Assembly: GCA_016197365.1 (NCBI GenBank)
Contig: JACPVS010000008.1
Coordinates: 1-64,000 of the forward strand
Reading direction: 5' to 3'
Length of the DNA stretch: 64,000 nt
From: Mycolicibacterium cosmeticum
Lineage (GTDB): Bacteria > Actinomycetota > Actinomycetes > Mycobacteriales > Mycobacteriaceae
Shown here piece after piece: positions 46,712 to 55,388 of the stretch. The first letter of the stretch is position 1. Each line of letters opens with the position of its first letter. The position numbers and the translations under genes are program-made. Under the pieces are notes generated by a model. It ran no database searches and had not been told where the DNA came from. It saw only the letters and a list, made by a program, of their open reading frames with translations.

Positions 46712-47410
46712 GTGCCCATCGAAACCCCGTACCAGGACGTTTGGATCATCGTCCCCGCCTTCAACGAAGCGAGCGTCATCGCCGACGTCATCGCCGAATT
46801 GCGGACCGTCTTTCCGAACGTGGTGTGCGTGGACGACGGCAGCCGCGACGGCACCGCCGGCGCCGCACACGCCGCGGGCGCACACCTGGTGCGCCACCCC
46901 GTGAACCTCGGGCAGGGCGCGGCCATCCAGACCGGTGTCGAGTACGCGCGGTCCCGGCCCGGGGCGGCGGTGTTCGTCACCTTCGACGCCGACGGACAGC
47001 ACCGGGTCAAGGACGTCGTCCGGATGATCGACCGGCTCACCGGGGATTCGGTCGATCTGGTCATCGGCACCAGGTTCGGCGGCGCCGTCACCCACACTCC
47101 CCCGCTCAAACGGGTCATCCTGCGGCTCGCGGCGGTCGTCAGCCCGCACAGCCGCAGCCTTGGTCTCACCGACGCCCACAACGGCTTGCGGGTGTTCGAC
47201 AAAGAGGTGGCCGACGAACTCAACATCACCATGAGCGGCATGGCGCACGCCAGCGAGTTCATCGCCCTGGCCGTCGAAAACCATTGGCGGGTAGCCGAAG
47301 AGCCGGTCGAGATCCTCTACACCGACTACTCGAAGTCCAAGGGCCAGCCCCTGCTCAACGGGGTCAACATCCTGTTCGACGGCCTCCTGCGCGGGAGGAT
47401 GTCCCGATGA
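46712..47410 (+). CDS. ppgS: Polyprenyl-phosphate N-acetylgalactosaminyl synthase PpgS-like (GT2)
   Basis: A 232-residue family-2 glycosyltransferase: VPAFNEASVI at the N-terminus, CVDDGSRDGT, and the metal-binding TFDADGQH. It matches Rv3631 (PpgS), which makes decaprenyl-phosphate GalNAc, the donor for the galactosamine on arabinogalactan. GTG 46712 gives about the Rv3631 length. It has no membrane segment of its own and overlaps by 4 bases the gene for a small membrane partner, as in M. tuberculosis. Confidence 0.87.
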   Translation: MPIETPYQDVWIIVPAFNEASVIADVIAELRTVFPNVVCVDDGSRDGTAGAAHAAGAHLVRHPVNLGQGAAIQTGVEYARSRPGAAVFVTFDADGQHRVKDVVRMIDRLTGDSVDLVIGTRFGGAVTHTPPLKRVILRLAAVVSPHSRSLGLTDAHNGLRVFDKEVADELNITMSGMAHASEFIALAVENHWRVAEEPVEILYTDYSKSKGQPLLNGVNILFDGLLRGRMSR

Positions 47411-47751
47411 ACTGGATCCAGGTGCTGCTGATCGCCTCGATCGTCACGCTGCTGGTCTACCTGCTGCGGTCACGGCGCAGCGCCCAGGCCAAGGCGTGGG
47501 TGAAGCTGGGCTACCTGCTGTTCGTCGTGGCGGCGATCTACGCGATCGTGCGGCCCGACGACACCACCGTGGTGGCCAACTGGCTCGGGGTCAAACGCGG
47601 GGCGGACCTGCTGGAGTACGCCCTGATCATCGCGTTCCTGTTCACCACGATCAGCACCTACATGCGGTTCAAGGATCTGGAGCTGCGCTATGCGCGGCTG
47701 GCGCGGGCGGTGGCCCTCGACGGTGCGCGCGCCCCCGCCGACGATCAGTAG
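47407..47751 (+). CDS. Small membrane protein, PpgS partner (DUF2304)
   Basis: A 114-residue DUF2304 protein with three hydrophobic segments (about 3-19, 32-47 and 68-85) and a basic/amphipathic C-terminal helix (MRFKDLELRYARLARAV). Same length as Rv3632, which assists PpgS at the membrane. ATGA overlap with ppgS; the last gene of the operon, overlapping the convergent tetR by 7 bases. Confidence 0.87.
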   Translation: MNWIQVLLIASIVTLLVYLLRSRRSAQAKAWVKLGYLLFVVAAIYAIVRPDDTTVVANWLGVKRGADLLEYALIIAFLFTTISTYMRFKDLELRYARLARAVALDGARAPADDQ

Positions 47752-48326
47752 CCGAGCAGTTTGGTCAGCAGGGCGATCTTGCGGGCCTCGAACTCCGGGT
47801 CGGGCAGTACGCGCCGCAAAATGGCCGACCCGTCGAAGGTGTTGGTGAGCAACGCCGTCACCACCGCACGGGACGCATCGGGGAATTGGTCGGCGGGCGG
47901 GATGGCCCGGGCCGTCTCGAAGATCTTGGTCCCGTACTCGGCCAGCACGTGCTGCAACGTGGTGCGCAGCTTCTCGTCGGTGCGGGCCGCGATCATCAAC
48001 TCGAACAACACCGCGTTGGTGTCATTGCCGGTGACGTCGCTCAACACCGCTAGGACCGCGGGCAGCGCCGGCTCACTGGCCGGGATCTCCGCGACCTGCT
48101 TGCTGAACAACTCCAGCTGACGGCGCAACACCTCGTAGGCGGTGGCGGCCATGAAGTCCCCGATGGTCGGGTAGTGCCGGAACAGCGCACCCACCGACAT
48201 GCCCGCGCGCTTGCAGATGACCGCCGCCGACGCACGGGCATAACCGATCTCGATGATCGTCTCGATGCTGGCGTCGAGCAGCCGGGCGATGGTCTCCTCG
48301 CGTCGCTGCTGCTGGGTGCGGGCCAC
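47745..48326 (-). CDS. TetR-family transcriptional regulator
   Basis: A 193-residue TetR protein with HTH at about residues 12-58 (AAVICKRAGMSVGALFRHYPTIGDFM) and a helical ligand domain. GTG 48326 is one base after the amidohydrolase stop, so the two are co-transcribed. It likely controls that operon through the GAGCGCTC dyad at 50136-50143. Confidence 0.88.
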   Translation of the reverse strand: MARTQQQRREETIARLLDASIETIIEIGYARASAAVICKRAGMSVGALFRHYPTIGDFMAATAYEVLRRQLELFSKQVAEIPASEPALPAVLAVLSDVTGNDTNAVLFELMIAARTDEKLRTTLQHVLAEYGTKIFETARAIPPADQFPDASRAVVTALLTNTFDGSAILRRVLPDPEFEARKIALLTKLLGY

Positions 48327-48327
48327 G

Positions 48328-50112
48328 TCAGACCGCGGCCGGTTTCGCGCCGGAGTCGGCGCCGGCCCGCAGGTAGCGCCCGGAGCGGACCGTGGAGCCG
48401 TAGCCATCGCGGAACTCGCCGGCGCGGAACACCACCTGGCCGTTGACTCCGGTCGCAAGAACAGTGGCGTCGTTGCGGTTGACCATCCGGCTCAGATCGC
48501 CGTAGAACGGGACCGTCGCCTCGTGGTAGGAGTTCACCGAATCATCAAGGGCGGCAGGGTCGATCACCACGAAGTCGGCGCGGTCCCCGCGCCGCAGCGT
48601 GCCCGCCTCCAGGCCGAACCAGTCGGCCACCTCGGCGGTGAGGCGGTGGATGGCATGCTCGGTGGTCAGGAACGGCCGGCCGGCACGGTCGGCATCGCGC
48701 ACCCGCTTGAGCATCCGCAGCGCGTAGTTGTAGAACGCCATGTTGCGAAGGTGCGCGCCGGCATCCGAGAATCCCATGTGCACCGACGGCTCCTTGGCCA
48801 GCTTGTCCAGCTGCTTGGGCCGGTGGTTGGCCACGATGGTGGTCCAGCGGACATTGCGTTCACCGTTCTCCACGAGGACATCGAGGAAGGCGTCCAGCGG
48901 GTGGATGCCGCGCGCGTCGGCGATCTGGCCGAAGGACTTGCCGACCAGCGTGGCATCCGGGCATTCGACAATGGTGGCATCATGAAAGTCCCTGTGCCAC
49001 AGGGCAGGTCCGAGCTTGCGTCGGTCGAAGGAGCGGTGGAACCGGCGGCGGTACTCGGGATCGGCGAGCAGCGTGTTGCGCTCCAGCTGATCACGAAGGT
49101 GCAGGGCGGCGGTGCCCGCGCCGAACTCCTCGAAGACCGGCAGGTCGATTCCGTCGGAATACAGTTCGAACGGCACCGGCAGATGCTGGAAGCGCACCTT
49201 CGAATCCAGGATCCGGTTCAGCAGCCGCACGCCCGGGCCCAGGATGTGCACCGCCCCGGGTGAGGATTTGGCGTCGGCGGAGACCAGCAGGCTCATCCGC
49301 ACGCCGCGGCGGCGCCCGAACAGACCGCTGCTCTCCAGGAAGAAGTTCAGTGCCTCTTGGATTTTCGCGACGTTGGGCGCGCTCTGCAGGATGCGCCCGT
49401 GCTTGCGGAGCACCTTGATCAGCCTGCGCCGCTCCCGCCAGGTGGCGAAGGTCGACGGCAGCGCCCGGGAGCGGAACCGGTCGCCGTCGAGTTTGTCGAT
49501 CGCCGCATCCATCCCGGACATGCCGAGCATGCCGGCCTCCAGTGCCTTCTCCAGCCGCTGCGCCATGATCTCGAGTTCCGCGTCGGTCGGTTCGACGTCG
49601 CGGGTGGTGGCACGGTCCAGTCCCAGCACCGACGCCCGCAGATCCGAATGCCCCAGCAAGGAAGCGATATTCGGGCCGAGCGGCAGCGCGTCTATGGTGT
49701 CGACGTAGCCTGCCGGGTCGGTCCAGGTCTTGTGGTCGGTCAGGGCGCCGAGCACGTACTGGCGCGGCACCGCCTCCACCCGGCTGAACAGGTCGGCGGC
49801 ATCCTCGGTGTCGGCGTACACCGTGGACAGCGAGCACATGCCGAGCAGCACGGTGGTGACGCCGTGGCGCACCGACTCACGCAACCCGGGATCGAGCAAC
49901 ACCTCGGCGTCGTAGTGGGTGTGCACGTCGATGAAGCCGGGGGTCACCCACTTGCCCGAAGCGTCGATGACATCGGGGCAACCCGTCTCATCCAGTGGCC
50001 CGGCCGACACGTCGGCCACCACCCCGTCGCGGATTCCGAGGGTGCGGGTCAGCGGCGGCCGGCCGGTGCCGTCGAACCACAGACCATTGCGGATGATGAC
50101 GTCATAGGGCAT
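48328..50112 (-). CDS. N-acyl-D-amino-acid deacylase-like amidohydrolase
   Basis: A 594-residue amidohydrolase-superfamily enzyme: an N-terminal beta-sandwich (VIIRNGLWFDGTG), metal motif DVHTHYD, and the D-aminoacylase-type segments GHSDLRASV and HMGFSDAGAHLRNMAFYNY, then C-terminal GDRADFVVIDP. Members hydrolyse N-acyl-D-amino acids or related cyclic amides; the substrate is not readable. ATG 50112 with a leaderless -10 6 nt upstream. First gene of a two-gene unit with the TetR regulator. Confidence 0.85.
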   Translation of the reverse strand: MPYDVIIRNGLWFDGTGRPPLTRTLGIRDGVVADVSAGPLDETGCPDVIDASGKWVTPGFIDVHTHYDAEVLLDPGLRESVRHGVTTVLLGMCSLSTVYADTEDAADLFSRVEAVPRQYVLGALTDHKTWTDPAGYVDTIDALPLGPNIASLLGHSDLRASVLGLDRATTRDVEPTDAELEIMAQRLEKALEAGMLGMSGMDAAIDKLDGDRFRSRALPSTFATWRERRRLIKVLRKHGRILQSAPNVAKIQEALNFFLESSGLFGRRRGVRMSLLVSADAKSSPGAVHILGPGVRLLNRILDSKVRFQHLPVPFELYSDGIDLPVFEEFGAGTAALHLRDQLERNTLLADPEYRRRFHRSFDRRKLGPALWHRDFHDATIVECPDATLVGKSFGQIADARGIHPLDAFLDVLVENGERNVRWTTIVANHRPKQLDKLAKEPSVHMGFSDAGAHLRNMAFYNYALRMLKRVRDADRAGRPFLTTEHAIHRLTAEVADWFGLEAGTLRRGDRADFVVIDPAALDDSVNSYHEATVPFYGDLSRMVNRNDATVLATGVNGQVVFRAGEFRDGYGSTVRSGRYLRAGADSGAKPAAV

Positions 50113-50118
50113 GCCACC

Positions 50119-50143
50119 AGGCTAGGTTAGATAGCGAGCGCTC
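50119..50143 (-). promoter_or_regulatory. Leaderless promoter and TetR-type operator of the amidohydrolase gene
   Basis: Minus strand TAGCCT (50119-50124) sits 6 nt before ATG 50112. The palindrome GAGCGCTC (50136-50143), within a longer AGCGAGCGCT element, lies where the spacer and -35 would be. A bound TetR would block polymerase. Operator assignment is inference from position. Confidence 0.45.
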
Positions 50144-50160
50144 ACAATCTTTTTGAGCGA

Positions 50161-51105
<945 letters not shown>

Positions 51106-51126
51106 GCCGCGGAAGGTGTGCATCCG

Positions 51127-51132
51127 TACAGT
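51127..51132 (+). promoter_or_regulatory. -10 element of the GT-C-like membrane protein gene
   Basis: TACAGT, 8 nt before ATG 51141. With the galE1 promoter it makes a compact 47-base divergent promoter region. Confidence 0.45.
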
Positions 51133-51140
51133 CGGCAGCG

Positions 51141-52916
51141 ATGAAACCGGGCCGGGGCGAGCGCAGCGACGGCGGATGGATTGCGCACGTCGCTGTGGCG
51201 CTGATCGTGGCGCAGCTGGCGATCCGCGCAGTGGTGGCCTTCGGTGGCTATTTCTACTGGGATGACCTGATCCTGATCGGCCGCGCCGGCACCCAGGGCC
51301 TGCTGTCCCCCGGGTATCTGTTCGACGATCACGACGGGCATGTCATGCCGGGCGCGTTCCTGGTCGCCGGCGTGATCACCCGGCTGGCGCCGTTCAGTTG
51401 GATCTGGCCCGCACTGAGCCTGCTGGTGCTCCAGCTACTGGCTTCGCTGGGTCTGCTGCGGACGTTGCACATCATTCTCGGCCGGCGCCCGGTGTTGTTG
51501 GTGCCGTTGACGTTCGCGTTGTTCACCCCGCTGACGGTGCCCGCCTTCGCGTGGTGGGCCGCCGGGCTGAACGCGCTGCCGCTGCAGGCCGCGCTGGCCT
51601 GGGTGTGCGGGTCGGCGATCCTGTTCCTGCGCACCGGCGACCGCAGGCACCTCGGTTCGGCGGTGCTGGTCTACTTCGGCGGTCTGCTGTTCTTCGAGAA
51701 GTCGGCCGTCATCCCGTTCGTCGCGTTCGCCGTCGCGGCCCTGCTGGCCCACGTGCGCGGGGAGTCGGTGGCGGAGGTGTGGCGACGGGGGCGCGCCCTG
51801 TGGGTGTCGCTGCTGCTGATCACCGCGGCGTGGATCGGCGTGTACCTGGTGGTCGTCGACCAGAAACGCTGGACCTTGGACCCCGTCATGACGTGGGACC
51901 TGTTGCGGCGCTCGGTGACCCACGCGATCGTGCCGGGTCTGGCGGGTGGGCCGTGGGACTGGCAGCGCTGGGCTCCGGCGTCGCCGTGGGGAACTCCCGG
52001 CGTGACCGTCATGGCGCTGGGCTGGCTGGTGCTGGTGGCCGTCTTCGCGGTGTCGCTGCTGCGCAAGCGGCGGCTCGGTTGGGTGTGGGCCACCGCTGTC
52101 GGCTACGCGGTGGCCTGCCAGGTGCCGATCTATCTGATGCGGTCGTCCCGGTTCACCGCACTGGAATTGGCGCAGACGTTGCGCTACCTCCCGGATCTGG
52201 TGGTGGTGCTGGCGCTGCTGGCGGCCGTCGCGTTCTGTGCACCCAATCGCACGTCGCCGCGACTGGACGCTTCGGTGCCGCGTTCGGTGGCGGTCGCCAT
52301 GGTGGCGCTGGTGTTCGTGGCGAGCAGCCTGTACTCCACGGTGACGTTCCTGCGGGTGTGGCGGGACAGCCCCGTGCCTGCCTACGTGGCCAATGTCCGC
52401 GCCGGGCTCGCCTCCGTGGACACCCCGCTGCTGGACCAGGAGGTGGATCCGCTGATCCTGCAGCGGGTGGCCTGGCCGGAGAACCTGGCCGGCCATATGT
52501 TCGCGTTGGTCCGCCCGCGGCCCGAGTTCGCCACCGCCACGACCGAACTCCGCATGTTCGACAGCGCCGGCCGACTGTTGGACGCGGTGGTCACCTGGGT
52601 GCGCACCATCACCCCCGGCCCGCACCCGAACTGCGGCTACCTGGTGCAGCCCGACGACGAGGTCACCATGCCGCTGGACGGGCCGCTGCTGCCCGCCGAC
52701 TGGACCGCCGAGATCAACTATCTGGCCAACAACGACGGCACGCTGATGATGACGCTGCCCGAGGGACCACCCGCGAAAGTGCCTGTGCGACCGGGGTTGA
52801 ACCGGGTGTTCGTCCGGCTGCCGGGCGCCGGCGCAGCCATCAAGGTACGGGCCGACACCGCGGCACTGTCGGTGTGCATCGCGTCGGGACCTGTCGGATT
52901 CGTGGCGCCGAAGTAG
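51141..52916 (+). CDS. Polytopic membrane protein, GT-C glycosyltransferase-like
   Basis: A 591-residue protein of the Rv3635 family. About ten or eleven hydrophobic segments in the first 420 residues, then a C-terminal extracytoplasmic domain of about 180 residues. After the first helix there is YFYWDDLILIGRAG; an acidic pair in the first external loop is the catalytic hallmark of GT-C enzymes using polyprenyl-linked sugars. Its placement beside galE1 and a few genes from ppgS suggests cell-wall glycan work, donor and acceptor unknown. ATG 51141 is chosen for its promoter and charge pattern before the first helix. Confidence 0.75.
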   Translation: MKPGRGERSDGGWIAHVAVALIVAQLAIRAVVAFGGYFYWDDLILIGRAGTQGLLSPGYLFDDHDGHVMPGAFLVAGVITRLAPFSWIWPALSLLVLQLLASLGLLRTLHIILGRRPVLLVPLTFALFTPLTVPAFAWWAAGLNALPLQAALAWVCGSAILFLRTGDRRHLGSAVLVYFGGLLFFEKSAVIPFVAFAVAALLAHVRGESVAEVWRRGRALWVSLLLITAAWIGVYLVVVDQKRWTLDPVMTWDLLRRSVTHAIVPGLAGGPWDWQRWAPASPWGTPGVTVMALGWLVLVAVFAVSLLRKRRLGWVWATAVGYAVACQVPIYLMRSSRFTALELAQTLRYLPDLVVVLALLAAVAFCAPNRTSPRLDASVPRSVAVAMVALVFVASSLYSTVTFLRVWRDSPVPAYVANVRAGLASVDTPLLDQEVDPLILQRVAWPENLAGHMFALVRPRPEFATATTELRMFDSAGRLLDAVVTWVRTITPGPHPNCGYLVQPDDEVTMPLDGPLLPADWTAEINYLANNDGTLMMTLPEGPPAKVPVRPGLNRVFVRLPGAGAAIKVRADTAALSVCIASGPVGFVAPK

Positions 52917-52946
52917 TTGCGGCCCCCGCATGCCAAGATCGTAAGC

Positions 52947-53327
52947 ATGACTAACTTACGTGGCGAGGGTCTGCGGGTGTTCCGCGAACTGCTCCCCGGC
53001 TCACTTCCCGACGACGACACCGAGGTCGGTTTCAGCGACGGCTTCGCACCGGAACTGATGGACATCGGCATCGAGAGCATCTTCGGCCGGCTGTGGTCGC
53101 GCGAAGGACTGAGCAAACGAGATCGCAGCCTGGTGACCCTCGGGATCCTCATCGCACTGCGCGCGAACGACGAACTGGACGCGCACTTCCGGATCGCCCG
53201 AACCAACGGACTCTCCGATGCCGAGTTGGCCGAAGTGATCTACCACGCCAGCGGATACGCCGGATTTCCCGCCGCCAACTCGGCGCGCACCGTCGCTGCC
53301 GAAGCCCTCGCAGCCGAATCCGCCTGA
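52947..53327 (+). CDS. Carboxymuconolactone decarboxylase-family protein
   Basis: A 126-residue all-helical protein of the PcaC/AhpD superfamily (SKRDRSLVTLGILIALRANDELDAHFRIA, EVIYHASGYAGFPAA). It has no CxxC, so it is not an AhpD-type peroxidase; it resembles the lactone decarboxylase side. The other protocatechuate genes are absent, so its substrate is unknown. A weak CAAGAT (52934-52939) lies 7 nt before the ATG and may be a leaderless -10. Confidence 0.85.
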   Translation: MTNLRGEGLRVFRELLPGSLPDDDTEVGFSDGFAPELMDIGIESIFGRLWSREGLSKRDRSLVTLGILIALRANDELDAHFRIARTNGLSDAELAEVIYHASGYAGFPAANSARTVAAEALAAESA

Positions 53328-53365
53328 GCCCGGCGTGTGCGGCCGGACTTGTCGGTGACCTTCCC

Positions 53366-53371
53366 TAGGCT
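53366..53371 (+). promoter_or_regulatory. -10 element, leaderless 123-residue gene
   Basis: TAGGCT, 7 nt before ATG 53379. Confidence 0.5.
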
Positions 53372-53378
53372 GCTCGGC

Positions 53379-53750
53379 ATGAGTTGGCCAGATTCCCGCC
53401 CGTCGGTCGTCGCGCCGTGCCCGCACTGCGATGTCGACACGGTGTGGCTGCAGCTGGCCTACGGCAGCTGGCAGCTCTTCGACGCGCACATGCACCGCAC
53501 CGATGACAGCGCACCCGGTAACCGGTTTGCCATCCGGCGGCACACCCGCCAGGTGATCGACCTCGACGACGAACTGGAAAGCCGCTGGCCGACAACATGT
53601 CTGCAGTTGCACAAGTTCGCCTGCCCGGCCAGCTTCGAGCAGGCGCGCTTCCACCAGCGCAGGCCCCGCCAGGCCCACGACATCGATCTGGATGACCTGT
53701 TTCAGCGCCTCGCGGTACGGCGGGATGCGCTGGCAGCCGAGGCGGGTTAG
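53379..53750 (+). CDS. Hypothetical protein, 123 residues
   Basis: No family recognised. A small soluble protein with an N-terminal CPHC (residues about 14-17) and further Cys/His downstream (TTCLQLHKFAC), which together could bind one zinc ion. Mixed charge, no membrane segment. A TAGGCT promoter 7 nt before ATG 53379 supports that start over the longer frame. It overlaps the convergent tetR by 4 bases. Confidence 0.6.
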   Translation: MSWPDSRPSVVAPCPHCDVDTVWLQLAYGSWQLFDAHMHRTDDSAPGNRFAIRRHTRQVIDLDDELESRWPTTCLQLHKFACPASFEQARFHQRRPRQAHDIDLDDLFQRLAVRRDALAAEAG

Positions 53751-54319
53751 CCACCCGGTTTCGCGATGATCCGCCGGGCCGCCTCGATGACGACGGCGCG
53801 ACGGCTCGCGATGACCTCCGGGTCGTCGGTGCCCGCGATGTCGTCGGGCAGGTGTGCCCACGCCAGCCCGACCCCGAACAACAGGACGATCAGGTCTTCG
53901 GGTTTCCAGTTCGGATCGACGCGCCCGTCGGCCTGCGCGGCCTCGATGGCCGTGACCACCAACTCGGGAACCGGGTGACTGGCGGCGTCGGGCGCCGGCA
54001 GCACGAAGCCCTCCAGCCGGGCCCAGGTGAGCATGCGTAGGTGCTCGGGCCGCCGGCAGGCCAGGTCGTACACACCGGCCGCGTATTCGGCGACGTCCTC
54101 GGGTGCCATCGGCACGGATTCGAAGAACTCGGCGGCGTCGGCCAGTGCGACCTCCCGGAACAAGGTCTCCTTGTCACCGAAGTGGGCGTACAGGCGTTCC
54201 TTGCTGGCCCTGGCGGAGGTGGCGATGCGGTCGATGCGAGCGCCGGCCAGCCCGCACCGGGCGAATTCGGCGCGGGCGGCGGTGAGGATCTCACCGCGCA
54301 GCTCTGTCGTCGTTCTCAC
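53747..54319 (-). CDS. TetR-family transcriptional regulator
   Basis: A 190-residue TetR regulator with HTH at residues about 8-55 (IDRIATSARASKERLYAHFGDKETLF). GTG 54319 has a perfect leaderless -10. It is divergent from an acyltransferase gene with a clear dyad operator in the 47-base gap, so it most likely represses both that gene and itself, perhaps in response to an acyl or lipid ligand. Confidence 0.9.
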   Translation of the reverse strand: MRTTTELRGEILTAARAEFARCGLAGARIDRIATSARASKERLYAHFGDKETLFREVALADAAEFFESVPMAPEDVAEYAAGVYDLACRRPEHLRMLTWARLEGFVLPAPDAASHPVPELVVTAIEAAQADGRVDPNWKPEDLIVLLFGVGLAWAHLPDDIAGTDDPEVIASRRAVVIEAARRIIAKPGG

Positions 54320-54325
54320 AGGCTG

Positions 54326-54331
54326 ATCATA
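54326..54331 (-). promoter_or_regulatory. -10 element, leaderless tetR
   Basis: TATGAT on the minus strand, 6 nt before GTG 54319. Confidence 0.6.
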
Positions 54332-54336
54332 TACAG

Positions 54337-54350
54337 ACGAACCAGTTCGT
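54337..54350. promoter_or_regulatory. TetR operator dyad
   Basis: ACGAAC - CA - GTTCGT: perfect 6-base arms with a 2-base spacer, midway between the two divergent -10 elements. One dimer, or two side by side, could block both leaderless promoters. Confidence 0.6.
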
Positions 54351-54354
54351 TCGG

Positions 54355-54360
54355 TATCGT
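54355..54360 (+). promoter_or_regulatory. -10 element, leaderless acyltransferase
   Basis: TATCGT, 6 nt before ATG 54367. Confidence 0.6.
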
Positions 54361-54366
54361 GGCGTC

Positions 54367-55239
54367 ATGTCCGCGCACATCATGACCAACGTCGACACCC
54401 TGATCGACCCACCCGGCCACATCCGCGCGATGCGAAGCGCCGCCGAGACGGTCGCCGACGCGGCCGCACCTCTTGTCGATCTGTGTCGGCCGTACGTCGA
54501 CGGTCTGGAGAACCTTCCACGCGACGGCCGATTCCTGTTGGTGGGCAACCACTCCCAGGCCGGCCTCGAGGCATTCCTGATCCCCTACGCGGTGCGTCGC
54601 GAACTCGGCATCCTGGTCCGGCCGCTCACCGACCGCGGCTTCGGCAAAATGCCCTTCCCCGCAGGCGAGCTGATGGCCGCGTTCGGCGCGACCGTCGGGG
54701 CGCCGGAATCCGCGCGGGAATTGATGCGGCACGACCAGCCCATCCTGGTGTTCCCCGGCGGCGGCCGTGAGATCGCAAAGTTCAAGGGCGAGCAGAACAC
54801 GCTGCGCTGGGAGGGCCGCGCCGGTTTCGCCCGGCTGTCGGTGGAGAACGACTACCCGATCGTGCCCGCGGCGCTCATCGGCGGCGACGACGTCTATACG
54901 AGCCTGACCCGCCGCGACGGACTGTGGGGTCGATTCAGCCAGGGGTTGGCCGAGAAGTTCGGCGGCAAACCCGACATGGCGATGCCGCTGGTTCGCGGAC
55001 TCGGGCCGACGATGATCCCCCGTCCGCAGCGGATGTACCTGCGCTTCGCCGCGCCGATCGACACCGCCAAGCCCGGCGGTGTCGACGAGCAGGCGTGGGT
55101 CGCGACGGTCCGGGACGAAACCAAGGACCGGCTGGAGCGCGCGCTCGAAGAGCTACTGGCCATCCGTGCCGAAGACCCGTACCGGGAGCTCAATCCACTG
55201 GCCTGGCGGCGGGCGGTGCAACCCAACCGGCGCGCCTGA
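54367..55239 (+). CDS. Acyltransferase, DAGAT/PlsC-like
   Basis: A 290-residue lipid acyltransferase. The active His is in LLVGNHSQAGLE (about residues 57-68), a variant of NHxxxD seen in diacylglycerol-acyltransferase-like proteins, and the acyl-acceptor region is VFPGGGREIAKFK. PIVPAALIGGDDVY completes the pattern. No clear transmembrane helix; probably membrane-associated. Controlled by the divergent TetR. Substrate could be a glycerolipid or other lipid alcohol. Confidence 0.82.
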   Translation: MSAHIMTNVDTLIDPPGHIRAMRSAAETVADAAAPLVDLCRPYVDGLENLPRDGRFLLVGNHSQAGLEAFLIPYAVRRELGILVRPLTDRGFGKMPFPAGELMAAFGATVGAPESARELMRHDQPILVFPGGGREIAKFKGEQNTLRWEGRAGFARLSVENDYPIVPAALIGGDDVYTSLTRRDGLWGRFSQGLAEKFGGKPDMAMPLVRGLGPTMIPRPQRMYLRFAAPIDTAKPGGVDEQAWVATVRDETKDRLERALEELLAIRAEDPYRELNPLAWRRAVQPNRRA

Positions 55240-55244
55240 AAAAA

Positions 55245-55320
55245 TGGAGCCGCCCAGGGGAATCGAACCCCTGACCTTCTCATTACGAGTGAGATGCTCT
55301 ACCGACTGAGCTAGGGCGGC
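55245..55320 (-). tRNA. tRNA-Thr(CGU)
   Basis: Minus strand. The acceptor stem GCCGCCC (55314-55320) pairs with GGGCGGC (55249-55255). The D-arm is GCTC/GAGC, the anticodon stem TCTCA/TGAGA closes a loop CTCGTAA, so the anticodon is CGT (CGU), reading ACG. The T-arm is AGGGG TTCGATT CCCCT. Discriminator T, and CCA is encoded (55245-55247). All four arms pair without mismatch in the parts checked. Confidence 0.97.
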
Positions 55321-55344
55321 GTTGCCCGACACGCGGGCGAGGTG

Positions 55345-55374
55345 AGTCTACGGCAGGCGCCGCCGCCCACCCAA
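55345..55374 (-). promoter_or_regulatory. Promoter of tRNA-Thr
   Basis: Minus strand: TTGGGT (55369-55374), 18-base spacer, TAGACT (55345-55350). Predicted start about 55338, about 18 nt before the mature 5' end. Confidence 0.5.
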
Positions 55375-55388
55375 GTTGATCCCCGGGG

